DNA of 64,000 nt, from assembly GCF_029395675.1 (NCBI RefSeq), contig NZ_CP115184.1, forward strand, positions 2,666,001 through 2,730,000. Reading direction: 5' to 3'. The notes under the pieces are model-generated. The model saw nothing but the letters and a program-made list of their open reading frames with translations. It was not told the origin of the DNA and did not search any database. Each line of letters opens with the position of its first letter. Positions within the stretch are counted from its first letter, which is position 1. Origin of the DNA: Janibacter cremeus. Its GTDB lineage: Bacteria > Actinomycetota > Actinomycetes > Actinomycetales > Dermatophilaceae. The position numbers and the translations under genes are program-made. Shown here piece after piece: positions 43,110-51,846 of this stretch.

Positions 43110-43781
43110 TCACTCCTCGGTGATCGTCACGCTCTCGATGGTGTGGACGGTCTCCGGTGGGCCCTCGCCGGTCGAGCCGTCCGCCTCGATCGTCTCGACG
43201 ACGTCCATCCCGTCCGTGACCGTGCCGAAGAGGCTGTAGTTCGGCGGCAGGCCCACGCCCGCCTCGCCGGTGACGATGAAGAACTGCGAGCCGTTGGTGT
43301 CCGGGCCGGCGTTGGCCATCGCGACCGACCCGACCTCGTACTCACCGGCCTCGGGCAGCTCGTCGTCGAACTGGTAGCCCGGCCCGCCGCTGCCGTCACC
43401 GGAGGGGTCGCCGCCCTGGGCCATGAAGTCCTGGATGACGCGGTGGAAGGTCAGCCCGTCGTAGTAGTGGTAGCGCGCCAGGACGACGAAGTTGTTGACC
43501 GTCCTCGGGGCCTTCCCCTCGAGCAGGTCGACCTCGATGTCGCCGGCGTCGGTGGTCAGCGTCGCCGTGTAGTCCGTCGACTCGTCGATGCACATCGGCG
43601 GCGCCTGCTCGAACTGCGTGACCCGCTCCGCGCTGCCGTCGGCCGGCGGGCACTCGGTGGCGCCAGTGCTGCTGCCACCGCCACCGCCGCCGGTGCCGCC
43701 GCCGTCCTCGTTCCCGGACCCGCTGCACCCGGTGAGGACGAGGGCGGCAGCAGCGACGAGGGGGAGCAGGCGAGGGGTCAT
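43110..43781 (-). CDS. Lipoprotein cyclophilin-type peptidyl-prolyl isomerase
   Basis: 223 aa. The signal peptide ends in a lipobox LVLTGC (Cys 19), followed by a Gly-rich spacer. The cyclophilin domain has [16 protein letters not shown] and [10 protein letters not shown], keeping the catalytic Arg and Gln/Phe. It folds exported proteins on the outer face of the membrane. TACACT (43788-43793, reverse strand) is 6 nt before the ATG. Confidence 0.91.
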   Translation of the reverse strand: MTPRLLPLVAAAALVLTGCSGSGNEDGGGTGGGGGGSSTGATECPPADGSAERVTQFEQAPPMCIDESTDYTATLTTDAGDIEVDLLEGKAPRTVNNFVVLARYHYYDGLTFHRVIQDFMAQGGDPSGDGSGGPGYQFDDELPEAGEYEVGSVAMANAGPDTNGSQFFIVTGEAGVGLPPNYSLFGTVTDGMDVVETIEADGSTGEGPPETVHTIESVTITEE

Positions 43782-43821
43782 GGGGTGAGTGTAGGAGGGG
43801 GCCCGGGCGCATCATGGGGGC

Positions 43822-44742
43822 ATGAGCGCCTTCACCGACACCTTCGGCATCGCCACCCCGATCGTCCTGGCACCCATGGCCGGCGTCGCCGGGGGCCGCC
43901 TCGCCCACGCGGTCTCCAGCGCCGGTGGGCTCGGGATGATCGGCACCCGCGGCAGCTCCTCGCCCGACTGGATCCGTGAGCAGGCGGCGATCGCGGGGGA
44001 GGGGGCCACCCCCTTCGGCATCGGGGTGATGGCCTGGGTGCCGCACCTGCGCACCCAGCTCGAGACGATCCTCGCGCTCGAGGGTGACTCCCGGCCGGCG
44101 CTGGTGTCGCTCTCCTTCGGTGGGCTCGAGGAGCCGACCCGGGTGCTGCGGGAGGCCGGGTTCGCCGTGGCCTGCCAGGTCGGCAACGCCGCGGACCTCG
44201 CCGCGGCCGCGGCAGCCGGCGCGGACGTCGTCGTGGCCCGTGGGGGCGAAGGGGGCGGACACGGCCGCAACGAGATGGCCACCGAGGAGATCCTCGCGCT
44301 CGCGCTGCAGGAGACCGACCGGCCGGTCCTCGCGGCCGGCGGCATCGCGGACGCGGCCGACGTCTCCCGGGTGATGGGCGCGGGGGCGTCCGGGGCGTGG
44401 TGCGGCACGGCCTTCCTCACCTGCCGTGAGGCGGACAGCCCGCACGCGGCGCGGACCGCGATCGGCAGGGCGGCGTACACGAGGTACTCCCGCGTCCACG
44501 ATGTCGCCCAGGGCCTGGACTGGCCGCGGGAGTTCGGTGGCCGGGCGGTGGCGACGGACTTCGTCGAGGCCTGGGCCGGGCGCGAGGACGAGATGACGCA
44601 GGAGGCCCGCGCCGAGCACGCCACGGGCATGGCGGAGGGGGACACCGCGTACACGCCGCTCTACGCCGGCGTCCGCGTCGACCGGCTCGGCGCGGAGGTC
44701 GACGCGGCCGACGTGGTCTCCGCCCTGACCCCGCGGCCCTGA
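43822..44742 (+). CDS. Nitronate monooxygenase-type FMN enzyme
   Basis: 306 aa TIM barrel. [36 protein letters not shown] and [20 protein letters not shown] are the FMN and substrate loops of the 2-nitropropane dioxygenase/NMO family. It probably detoxifies propionate-3-nitronate. CATCAT (43810-43815) is 6 nt before the ATG. Divergent from the cyclophilin with 40 bp between starts. Confidence 0.87.
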   Translation: MSAFTDTFGIATPIVLAPMAGVAGGRLAHAVSSAGGLGMIGTRGSSSPDWIREQAAIAGEGATPFGIGVMAWVPHLRTQLETILALEGDSRPALVSLSFGGLEEPTRVLREAGFAVACQVGNAADLAAAAAAGADVVVARGGEGGGHGRNEMATEEILALALQETDRPVLAAGGIADAADVSRVMGAGASGAWCGTAFLTCREADSPHAARTAIGRAAYTRYSRVHDVAQGLDWPREFGGRAVATDFVEAWAGREDEMTQEARAEHATGMAEGDTAYTPLYAGVRVDRLGAEVDAADVVSALTPRP

Positions 44743-44759
44743 CCGTTCTCGCACCGGAG

Positions 44760-44814
44760 TTCGCAGGAGCCCAAGCAGTTGCGGGAGGTGTTCGCAGGAG
44801 CCCAAGCAGCTGCG
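44760..44814. repeat. 24-bp dispersed repeat, two tandem copies
   Basis: Copies at 44760-44783 and 44791-44814, 31 bp apart start to start, one base different (GTTGCG against GCTGCG). The first equals the copy at 24684-24707. They lie between the NMO stop and the promoter of the next gene. Confidence 0.75.
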
Positions 44815-44867
44815 GTGGCCCGTGGTGAAACTTGCTCCCGTGTGAGCGCTGACACAAGGATGGGGCC

Positions 44868-46352
44868 ATGAGCGACGAGACCTCCGCGGGTGTCCACTTC
44901 CCGGCCGACGACCAGGGCAGACGGTCCACGACCACGACGACGAGGGGGGTCCTCGCCGACTCCGTGCGCGGCGTCGACGCGGCCTTGGCCGAGCGCATCG
45001 ACGGCTCCCGCGAGTGGCGCAAGGACTATGTCGACCTCGTCCACGCGGTGACCGCCGCCAGCGCCGGCTCCGCCGACCGCGCCGCGCGGATCGCCACCGA
45101 CGGCCTGGCCTCGATGCGTCGCCGGATGGTCCTCGTCGACGGGTCCACCGAGGTGCCCCTCGACGAGGCGAGGCCGACGATGCCCGCCGGTGCGGCCCCC
45201 TTCGGCACCGAGACCGTGCGCGGCACCGCCGCCCCGGAGACCACCCTGCGGGTCCCGCTCGACGGTCGGGTGCTCAAGGGCGAGGAGCTGCGCGGGCAGC
45301 TGGCGTCCTGGGTCGACCGGCAGATCGTCGAGCCCTCCTTCGCCACTGCGGTGGGGGAGGTCATCGACCACCCGGAGTGGCTGACGCTGCCCGGCCGGCG
45401 GGTGCTGCTCGTCGGGGCCGGCGCGGAGATGGGGCCGCTGGAGTCGCTCCTGTCCTGGGGTGCCGACGTCATGGCGATCGACCTGCCCCGCAGCCGTGCC
45501 TGGCGGCACAAGAAGGGCCTGGCCACCCGTGGCGCCGGCACGCTGACCTTCCCCGTGGACGGGTCCGGTGACTCCGGCGCCGACGTCGTCCACCAGCCCG
45601 GGCAGGTGCTCGAGTGGATCCGGCGCGAGCGGGGTGATGACCCCCTCGCCGTCGGGATGCACGCCTACGCCGACTCCGGGGTGCACGTGCGCGTCAGTGC
45701 CGCGATGGACCTGCTCATGGACGAGCTGACCGCCGACGACGCCGAGACCGCGCTCGGGTGGCTGGCCACGCCGACCGACGCCTTCGTCGTGCCGTCGGAG
45801 GTCGTCGAGGCCGCCCGTGCCCGCTGGGACTCGCGGGGCCTGACCATCGCGTCCGCCCAGGCGCCTCTGCGAGCCCTGGGCCGGGGCAGGCTCTTCGCCC
45901 CCGCCTACCGGGACGCCCACGAGGGGCAGCCGGGGATCGCGGACGTGCTCGTGCCGCAGCAGGGACCGAACTACGCGATCGCCAAGCGGCTGCAGCGGTG
46001 GCGCGGGGTGGCCGCCGAGGGCGCGGGGCAGCGGGTCTCCTTCAACGTCGCACCGGCCACGTGGACGCGCTCGGTGACGAAGAACCCGGTGCTCGGTGCG
46101 GCGTACCGCGGGGCGCACCACTTCGGGGTCGAGGTCTTCCGCCCGGAGACGGTCCGGCCGCTCATGGCGGCGCTGCTCGTGCGCGACCTCGTGCGGGAGG
46201 CGCCGGTGCGCGCGCACCCCGAGGAGCTCTTCAGCGAGGCCGCGGCCCACGGCGGGCTGTGGCGCGTGGGCTACGAGCCGAAGGCGGTGCTTGGTGTCGC
46301 GGCCGTCGCAGGTCTGCCCGGGTCCTTCGCACGACGCCTGCGGCGGAGCTGA
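44868..46352 (+). CDS. Unrecognised protein with a central Rossmann-like fold
   Basis: 494 aa; I do not recognise the family. Residues 175-205 read LPGRRVLLVGAGAEMGPLES followed by LLSWGADVMAIDLPR, a classic beta-alpha-beta nucleotide-binding pattern (GxGxxxG variant, acidic residue after the second strand). Other notable parts are GMHAYADSGVHVRVS, VLVPQQGPNYAIAKRLQRWR and WTRSVTKNPVLGAAYRGAHHFGVEVF. No signal peptide or membrane segment. AAGGA precedes the ATG. Possibly an NAD(P)-dependent enzyme. It stands alone, with the tandem 24-bp repeats upstream. Confidence 0.75.
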   Translation: MSDETSAGVHFPADDQGRRSTTTTTRGVLADSVRGVDAALAERIDGSREWRKDYVDLVHAVTAASAGSADRAARIATDGLASMRRRMVLVDGSTEVPLDEARPTMPAGAAPFGTETVRGTAAPETTLRVPLDGRVLKGEELRGQLASWVDRQIVEPSFATAVGEVIDHPEWLTLPGRRVLLVGAGAEMGPLESLLSWGADVMAIDLPRSRAWRHKKGLATRGAGTLTFPVDGSGDSGADVVHQPGQVLEWIRRERGDDPLAVGMHAYADSGVHVRVSAAMDLLMDELTADDAETALGWLATPTDAFVVPSEVVEAARARWDSRGLTIASAQAPLRALGRGRLFAPAYRDAHEGQPGIADVLVPQQGPNYAIAKRLQRWRGVAAEGAGQRVSFNVAPATWTRSVTKNPVLGAAYRGAHHFGVEVFRPETVRPLMAALLVRDLVREAPVRAHPEELFSEAAAHGGLWRVGYEPKAVLGVAAVAGLPGSFARRLRRS

Positions 46353-46389
46353 GCCGGCTCCTGCGGGCGGGCCCGCCGCAGCCCGACAT

Positions 46390-46450
46390 GGATGTAGCCC
46401 CGTGCGCCGGCGACCGCCTGGGTGGCGGGCCGGCCCACAGGGCTACATCC
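46390..46450. terminator. Long palindrome between convergent genes
   Basis: Perfect 11-bp arms GGATGTAGCCC (46390-46400) / GGGCTACATCC (46440-46450), with further GTG/CAC pairing inside and a G+C-rich loop. It lies 38 bp after the Rossmann protein stop. Confidence 0.55.
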
Positions 46451-46694
46451 GACGTGTGTCGGACCCACCACCCCAGGGTCGGTGGCGGGGCCAACTGCGA
46501 ACGACGACGACGTAGGAGGAACAGGTAAACCTTCGTCGCGTGCTCTGCCAGGAAGTCTGCCCCGCTCGGCTGGGATCACCCTGAGTGCCGTCTGCGGATC
46601 CCCTCCACGACCCGCACCCGGGGCGGGGTTGGCCCCGGGCCACGACCACCCGGGCCGCGCCCTCCGGGGGCCGTGCAGCGAACCCGGTCGGGGC
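46451..46694. other. Intergenic stretch without a recognised gene
   Basis: About 244 bases between the palindrome and the 3' end of the FMN reductase gene. No family-like frame, promoter or repeat is seen; small open frames here read as low-complexity shadows. Confidence 0.4.
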
Positions 46695-47336
46695 TCAGCC
46701 CCCGTCGTGCCCGCGCAGCAGCTCGGAGAAGTCGGTGACCGGCCCGAGGGGCTCGACGTCCTCCTCGCCCGTGGGCGCGAAGCCGGCGACCCCGGTGCGC
46801 TCGGCGACGACGAGGGTGGCCAGCTCGCCGGCGGCACGGTGCACGCGGCGCTCGAGGCCGATGTCACCGCCGAAGTCCTCGGTGGCGGCGAAGACCGCGG
46901 TCGGCACGACGACCGCCCGCAGGTACGCGAAGAGCGGACGCATCGCGTGCTCGAGCACGAGGCTGTGCCGGGGGCTGCCGGCCGTCGCCGCGAGGAGCAC
47001 CGGCTTGCCGGTGAGCGAGTCCGGGTCGAGCAGGTCGACGAAGGTCTTGAACAGCCCGGAGTAGCTGGCCGTGAAGACCGGCGTGACCGCGATAATCCCG
47101 TCCGCGGCGGCGATCTTCTTCCTCGCGTCGACCATGCCGGGCGTCGGCCGGTTGCCGGAGACGAGGGTCTGCGCCATCTCGACGGCGAGCTCGCGCAGCT
47201 CGATCGTCTCGACCTGCGCCGACTCGCCCCGCCCGCCGACCGCCGCACGGGTGGCGTCGGCGAGCTGGTCGGCGAGCAGGCGGGTGCTGGAGGGCTCGGA
47301 GAGCCCGGCGCTGATGACGAGGAGGCTGCGGCTCAT
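46695..47336 (-). CDS. LLM-partnered FMN reductase (CE1759 type)
   Basis: 213 aa flavodoxin-like NADPH:FMN reductase. SAGLSEPSSTRLLADQLADAT is the phosphate-binding loop and GIIAVTPVFTASYSGLFKTFVDLLD the FMN-facing loop. It matches the CE1759 group that always travels with an LLM oxygenase. The start overlaps the stop of the LLM gene, so it is co-translated and presumably supplies reduced flavin to it. Confidence 0.88.
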   Translation of the reverse strand: MSRSLLVISAGLSEPSSTRLLADQLADATRAAVGGRGESAQVETIELRELAVEMAQTLVSGNRPTPGMVDARKKIAAADGIIAVTPVFTASYSGLFKTFVDLLDPDSLTGKPVLLAATAGSPRHSLVLEHAMRPLFAYLRAVVVPTAVFAATEDFGGDIGLERRVHRAAGELATLVVAERTGVAGFAPTGEEDVEPLGPVTDFSELLRGHDGG

Positions 47337-48502
47337 CGGGCGCCCGCCTTCGCCTGCTCGCGCTCGGCCTTCTCCTCCTCGCGGGCGATGGCGACCGGAG
47401 ACGAGACGACCCGGCGGTGCGGGCCGTCCGGGCCCTGCGCGACGAGCGATGCGTGCGTCGGCGGCTCGCTGGGCACGTGCTCGGGGCGGCGGCGCTCGAA
47501 CTCCGCGCGCAGCACCGGGACGACCTCCGCGCCGAGCATCTCGACCTGCTCCAGGACCATCTCGAGCGGCAGGCCCGCGTGGTCCATGAGGAAGAGCTGG
47601 CGCTGGTAGTCACCGACGGAGTCGGCGAAGGACAGGGTGCGCTCGATGACCATCTCGGGGGTGCCGACGGTCAGCGGGGTCTGCGCGGTGAAGTCCTCCA
47701 GCGACGGCCCGTGCCCGTAGACCGGCGCGTTGTCGAAGTAGGGGCGGAAGCGGCGCTTGGCCTCGGCCTCGGTCCCGGCCATGAAGGCCTGGCCGCCGAG
47801 CCCGACGATCGCCTGGTCGGCGGAGCCGTGCCCGTAGTGCTCGAAGCGACGGCGGTACAGGTCCACCATCTGGGCGGTGTGCTCCATGTTCCAGAAGATG
47901 TTGTTGTGGAAGAACCCGTCGCCGTAGAAGGCGGCCTGCTCGGCGATCTCCGTGGAGCGGATCGAGCCGTGCCACACGAAGGGCGGGGTGTCGTCCAACG
48001 GGAAGGGCGAGGTGGTGAACCCCTGCAGGGGCGTGCGGAACTGGCCCTTCCAGGTGACGTTCTTCTCCCGCCACAGGCGGCGGAGCAGGTGGTAGTTCTC
48101 GATCGCCAGCGGGATGCCCTGGCGGATGTCCTTGCCGAACCACGGGTACACCGGGCCGGTGTTGCCGCGGCCCATCATCAGGTCGATCCGCCCGCCCGAC
48201 AGGTGCTGCAGGAAGGAGTAGTCCTCGGCGATGCGCACCGGGTCCGTCGTCGTGATGAGCGTGGTCGCGGTCGAGAGCTTCAGGTGCTGCGTCTGCGCGG
48301 CGATGAAGGCCAGGTGCGTGGTGGGCGCGGACGGCACGAAGGGCGGGTTGTGGTGCTCACCGGTGGCGAAGACGTCGAGCCCGACCTCCTCGGCCTTCAG
48401 CGCGATCTGCGTCATGGCGGAGATGCGCTCGCCCTCGCTCGGCGTGCGGCCGGTCGTGGGGTCCATCGTCACGTCGCCGACGGAGAAGAGTCCGAACTGC
48501 AT
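47333..48502 (-). CDS. Luciferase-like monooxygenase (CE1758 type)
   Basis: 389 aa from an ATG behind GGAGGAAGCA. LLM barrel motifs VGLDVFATGEHHNPPFVPSA, GGRIDLMMGRGNTGPVYPWFG and FVWHGSIRSTEIAEQAAFYGDG. Paired with the following FMN reductase (4-nt overlap). The oxidised substrate is unknown. The N-terminal barrel is complete; a charged tail (EEEKAEREQAKAGAR) is extra. Confidence 0.88.
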   Translation of the reverse strand: MQFGLFSVGDVTMDPTTGRTPSEGERISAMTQIALKAEEVGLDVFATGEHHNPPFVPSAPTTHLAFIAAQTQHLKLSTATTLITTTDPVRIAEDYSFLQHLSGGRIDLMMGRGNTGPVYPWFGKDIRQGIPLAIENYHLLRRLWREKNVTWKGQFRTPLQGFTTSPFPLDDTPPFVWHGSIRSTEIAEQAAFYGDGFFHNNIFWNMEHTAQMVDLYRRRFEHYGHGSADQAIVGLGGQAFMAGTEAEAKRRFRPYFDNAPVYGHGPSLEDFTAQTPLTVGTPEMVIERTLSFADSVGDYQRQLFLMDHAGLPLEMVLEQVEMLGAEVVPVLRAEFERRRPEHVPSEPPTHASLVAQGPDGPHRRVVSSPVAIAREEEKAEREQAKAGAR

Positions 48503-48521
48503 TGCTTCCTCCAATGCCTTA

Positions 48522-48533
48522 TTGAATCGTCAA
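48522..48533. promoter_or_regulatory. TTGA-N4-TCAA dyad upstream of the LLM operon
   Basis: TTGAATCGTCAA lies 20 bp upstream of the LLM start in an A+T-rich patch, placed where a repressor would block transcription. Resembles the dyad at 29066-29076. Confidence 0.4.
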
Positions 48534-48569
48534 CTATGCTAACAGCACGAGGTCACGGATGCATTCCCC

Positions 48570-49409
48570 TCACCCCGCGAAGGGAGTCACCGCCTTCCCC
48601 CGCACACCCGGTCGGACGACGAAGAGCGACCCGGCCGCGGGGTCGTCGTCCTCGTCGAGCCCCTCGCGGGAGGTCGTGATGTACAGCCGGTCAAGATCCG
48701 CTCCGCCGAAGGTGCACGCCGTCACCTGCCGCGCGCCGACCTCGACCACCGCGTCGCGGGACCCGTCCGGAGCCCGGCGCTCGACCCGGCTGCCGCCGAA
48801 GACGGCCGTCCACACGCCCCCTTCGCCATCGACGGTGAGGCCGTCGGGGAAGCCGTCCACCTCCGCGAACACCCGTCCCTGCTCCAGACCGCCCTCCGGT
48901 GACCAGTCGAAGACCGTGATCCGCCCGGTCGGGGTGTCGTTGTAGTAGGCGCGGCTGCAGTCGGGGGCGAAGTCGATGCCGTTGGACACCGTCACCGACT
49001 CCAGCGCGGTCTCCACGCGGCCATCGGGACGCACGCGGTAGAGGCGGGCGGCGCCCTTCGCCTGGTCGTAGGCCATCGACCCGACGTAGAGGCTGCCGTC
49101 GGGCGCGACCCCGCCCTCGTTCATCCGGACGGCGTCGGTGCTCCACATGGGGCGAAGGGGGTCCACCCGCCAGTCCTCGTCCGCGAACCCCAGGCCGCGC
49201 TCGAGTGCGATGACCGCACCCCCGACGGTACGGGGTCGGATCATCGCCGCGACGTCACCGACGTGGGTGCGGCCCACCTCGCCGGAGTCGCTCAGGTGCA
49301 GGACGTCGCCGGCGGTCATGTCGACCCAGCGCAGGCCGCCCCAGCCCGGCCACCAGCACGGCCCCTCGGCGTGGTGGGCGACGGCATCGGTGAGGCGTTC
49401 GGCCCGCAT
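48570..49409 (-). CDS. SMP-30/gluconolactonase-family lactonase
   Basis: 279 aa six-bladed propeller. Metal ligands: Glu in HHAEGPCWW, Asn in VSNGIDFAPD and Asp in DGFPDGLTVD. These enzymes hydrolyse sugar lactones or related esters using Ca or Zn. TAGCCT (49417-49422, reverse strand) lies 7 nt before the ATG, indicating leaderless translation. Confidence 0.87.
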   Translation of the reverse strand: MRAERLTDAVAHHAEGPCWWPGWGGLRWVDMTAGDVLHLSDSGEVGRTHVGDVAAMIRPRTVGGAVIALERGLGFADEDWRVDPLRPMWSTDAVRMNEGGVAPDGSLYVGSMAYDQAKGAARLYRVRPDGRVETALESVTVSNGIDFAPDCSRAYYNDTPTGRITVFDWSPEGGLEQGRVFAEVDGFPDGLTVDGEGGVWTAVFGGSRVERRAPDGSRDAVVEVGARQVTACTFGGADLDRLYITTSREGLDEDDDPAAGSLFVVRPGVRGKAVTPFAG

Positions 49410-49442
49410 ACCACCGAGGCTAGCGCCGATGGACGGCTGCGG

Positions 49443-50390
49443 TCAGTCCCGCTCGAGCAGCTCGGCGATCTCGTGGGTGAGGGCCACCGCCGCCTCGATC
49501 TCCACCCTGCGGCTGGAGACGGACTCGACGTTGAAGCCGAAGGGGATGCCCAGGTAGCGGCAGAAGCCGGCGAGGTCCCGGGCGGCGATGAGCGCCTGCT
49601 GGCGGGACCAGTCGAGCGGGTCGTCGGTGTGCAGGATCTCGTTGCGCACCCAGTGCGGCACCTCGACCCCGAGCCACTCGAGGAAGGACAGCGTCTTCGC
49701 CGAGCCGCACAGGGAGAGGGTGAAGATGAGGGGAGCGACCTCGACGCCGCTGTCGCGGGCGGCGTAGCGGTAGTCCGAGGCGAGGTTCTTGGCGGCGCCG
49801 ATGTCGTAGACGATCTGGCTGATGAAGAACTGCGAGCCGCCCTGCTGCTTGCGCAGCAGGCGCTGGTGCTCGTCGCCGCGCCCGATGTGCCGCTCGGGGA
49901 TGGTCACCGCCCCCAGGGGCAGCTCGGGACGGGTCTCGTGGTGGATCTCCACGGCCTGCGGCAGGCTCGTGCGGACGGTGGCGTCGCTGCTCGAGGAGCC
50001 GACGAAGACCGTCATGACGTTGTCGGGCGCCGTCTGCAGCCAGCTGCGCAGCTCGTCCGGGGAGTACTTGCCGACGTAGCGGTAGACGACGGCCGGCTTG
50101 TCCCACCCCATCAGGCCGTCCGAGAGGTAGGTCGCCGGGTCGAGCATCTCGACGAACGGGAAGGGGCGCGGCTGCGGGTTGCGGTCCGCCTCGTCGGTGA
50201 TGTCGTAGATCACCAGCGCGTCGACCGGCAGGGCGTCGACCCGGGCGAGGGTGCGCTCGGCGATCTCGGTGACGCGCTCGGGCGTGGTGTCGGCGCGCGG
50301 GGGAGTCAGGCCGAAGAGCAGGACCTCGCGCGGGTTGCGGGCCGGTGCGGGGAAGGCGGCCGGAACGAGGGTGCGGTGCTGATCCTGCAT
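49443..50390 (-). CDS. Methylenetetrahydrofolate reductase-like protein
   Basis: 315 aa barrel; REVLLFGLTPPRAD, ALVIYDITDEADRNPQPRPFPF, GGSQFFISQIVYDIG and PLIFTLSLCGSAKTLSFLEWLGVEVP place it in the MTHFR superfamily. It differs from canonical MetF in many motif positions, so a MetF role is not assured. TAACGT (50398-50403, reverse strand) is 7 nt before the ATG at 50390; a GTG three codons earlier is the alternative start. Confidence 0.75.
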   Translation of the reverse strand: MQDQHRTLVPAAFPAPARNPREVLLFGLTPPRADTTPERVTEIAERTLARVDALPVDALVIYDITDEADRNPQPRPFPFVEMLDPATYLSDGLMGWDKPAVVYRYVGKYSPDELRSWLQTAPDNVMTVFVGSSSSDATVRTSLPQAVEIHHETRPELPLGAVTIPERHIGRGDEHQRLLRKQQGGSQFFISQIVYDIGAAKNLASDYRYAARDSGVEVAPLIFTLSLCGSAKTLSFLEWLGVEVPHWVRNEILHTDDPLDWSRQQALIAARDLAGFCRYLGIPFGFNVESVSSRRVEIEAAVALTHEIAELLERD

Positions 50391-50504
50391 GTGGGGCACG
50401 TTAACCCCCGTGGCCGCACCCGCGTCGTCCCGTCTCGCAACCGTGCCCCGGGGCCACGGTTAGGCTCGCCCCGAACGCACCACACGGACACAAGGAGCAC
50501 GGAC

Positions 50505-51263
50505 ATGCAGGTCAAGGACACCGCCGCGATCGTCACCGGAGGCGCCTCCGGGCTGGGCGCGGCCACCGCAGCGGCGCTCGCGGAGCAGGGCGCGTCGGTC
50601 TTCGCCTTCGACCTGGCGGACGCCATCGCCGCCGCGCCCGCCATCGACGGCGTGGAGTACGTCGAGGTGGACGTGACCGACCAGGCGCAGGTGCGCGAGG
50701 CCGTGGCCACTGCGGCGGGCGCCGGGATCCCCCTTCGCACCGTCGTCAACTGCGCCGGCATCGGTCCGTCGATGCGCATCCTCGGCCGCAAGGGCCCGCA
50801 CGACCTCGACTTCTACGCCAAGGTCGTCCAGATCAACCTCGTCGGCTCCTTCAACGTGCTCACCCTCGCGGCGGAGCAGATCGCGAAGACCGAGCCGCTG
50901 GCCGACGATGCCCGCGGCGTCATCATCAACACCGCCTCCATCGCCGGCTACGAGGGCCAGATCGGCCAGGCGGCCTACGCATCGAGCAAGGCCGGCATCA
51001 TCGGCCTGACCCTGCCCGCGGCCCGCGACCTCGCCCAGCACGGCATCCGCGTGCTGACGATCGCGCCGGGCATCGTCGAGACGCCGATGCTCGCGACGGT
51101 GTCGGAGGAGTTCCGCGAGGGGCTGGCCGCCGGCGTGCCCTTCCCGAAGCGCCTGGCCCGCCCGGACGAGTACGCCCGCCTGGCGATGTCGCTCGTCGAG
51201 CAGGACTACCTCAACGGCGAGGTCGTGCGCATGGACGGCGCGCTGCGGATGGCCCCGCGCTGA
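50505..51263 (+). CDS. HSD10-like 3-hydroxyacyl-CoA dehydrogenase (SDR)
   Basis: 252 aa. AAIVTGGASGLGAATAAALAE and VFAFDLADA show an NAD-type Rossmann fold (Asp after the second strand). The catalytic set is NTASIAGYEGQIGQAAYASSKAG. The C-terminal VPFPKRLARPDEYARLAMSLVE and NGEVVRMDGALRM resemble type II 3-hydroxyacyl-CoA dehydrogenases. AAGGAG precedes the ATG. Probably beta-oxidation of a branched or modified acyl-CoA. Confidence 0.87.
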   Translation: MQVKDTAAIVTGGASGLGAATAAALAEQGASVFAFDLADAIAAAPAIDGVEYVEVDVTDQAQVREAVATAAGAGIPLRTVVNCAGIGPSMRILGRKGPHDLDFYAKVVQINLVGSFNVLTLAAEQIAKTEPLADDARGVIINTASIAGYEGQIGQAAYASSKAGIIGLTLPAARDLAQHGIRVLTIAPGIVETPMLATVSEEFREGLAAGVPFPKRLARPDEYARLAMSLVEQDYLNGEVVRMDGALRMAPR

Positions 51264-51281
51264 TCGGGGGTCGCGCGGCCC

Positions 51282-51749
51282 TCAGGCGGGGTCGGTGACG
51301 TCGGCGACGTCCGCGCCGAGGCGGATGATGGCCGCGTCGGCGTCGACGGTGGCCGCGACCCCGTGAGCGCCGGCCCCGATGGAGACGATCCGGCCGGCCA
51401 TGGAGCTGTCGGCGATGACCGGCAGCTGCGTCAGCGACCCGAAGGGGGTGATCGTGCCCCTCTCGTAGCCGGTCACCTCGCGGGCGACGTCCTTGTCCGG
51501 CAAGGACAGCCGGTTCACGTCGAGGTGGGCACGCAGCTTCGGCCAGGAGATCTGCCGGTCGCCGGGGACGAGGACGAAGAGGTGGTCGTCCTCGCCCCGG
51601 CGCACGACGAGCGTCTTGATGATGTCCGCGGGCTCGACACCGCGGGCCGCGGCGGCCTCCTCGAGGGAGCCGACCTTCCCGTGCCGGGTGATCGTGTACT
51701 CCATACCGCTGTCCCTGAGGGCCTGTGTCGCCCGGGTCTCACCATCCAT
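51282..51749 (-). CDS. YbaK/ProX-type aminoacyl-tRNA deacylase
   Basis: 155 aa from an ATG 7 nt after TACGCT (51757-51762, reverse strand). AADIIKTLVVRRGEDDHLFVLVPGDRQIS and GYERGTITPFGS carry the family's Lys and glycine-rich substrate loop. It hydrolyses mischarged Cys-tRNA(Pro) or a similar substrate in the cytoplasm. Its 3' end lies 18 bp from the convergent SDR gene. Confidence 0.85.
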   Translation of the reverse strand: MDGETRATQALRDSGMEYTITRHGKVGSLEEAAAARGVEPADIIKTLVVRRGEDDHLFVLVPGDRQISWPKLRAHLDVNRLSLPDKDVAREVTGYERGTITPFGSLTQLPVIADSSMAGRIVSIGAGAHGVAATVDADAAIIRLGADVADVTDPA

Positions 51750-51773
51750 GGGCCCTAGCGTAGGACCCGCGCA

Positions 51774-51841
51774 GCGCACCGGGTGGTGGACGAGTGCCTC
51801 ATGGATCCACCCATGGAGCGCCGGTCCACCACCCGGTGCGC
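51774..51841. terminator. 68-bp nested palindrome after the crotonase gene
   Basis: Perfect 18-bp arms GCGCACCGGGTGGTGGAC (51774-51791) / 51824-51841, with an inner partial hairpin around CTCATGG...CCATGGAG. It starts 6 bp after the crotonase stop and ends 25 bp before the ybaK start. No T-run. Part of the loop resembles sequence at 54453-54470. Confidence 0.65.
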
Positions 51842-51846
51842 AGCGG

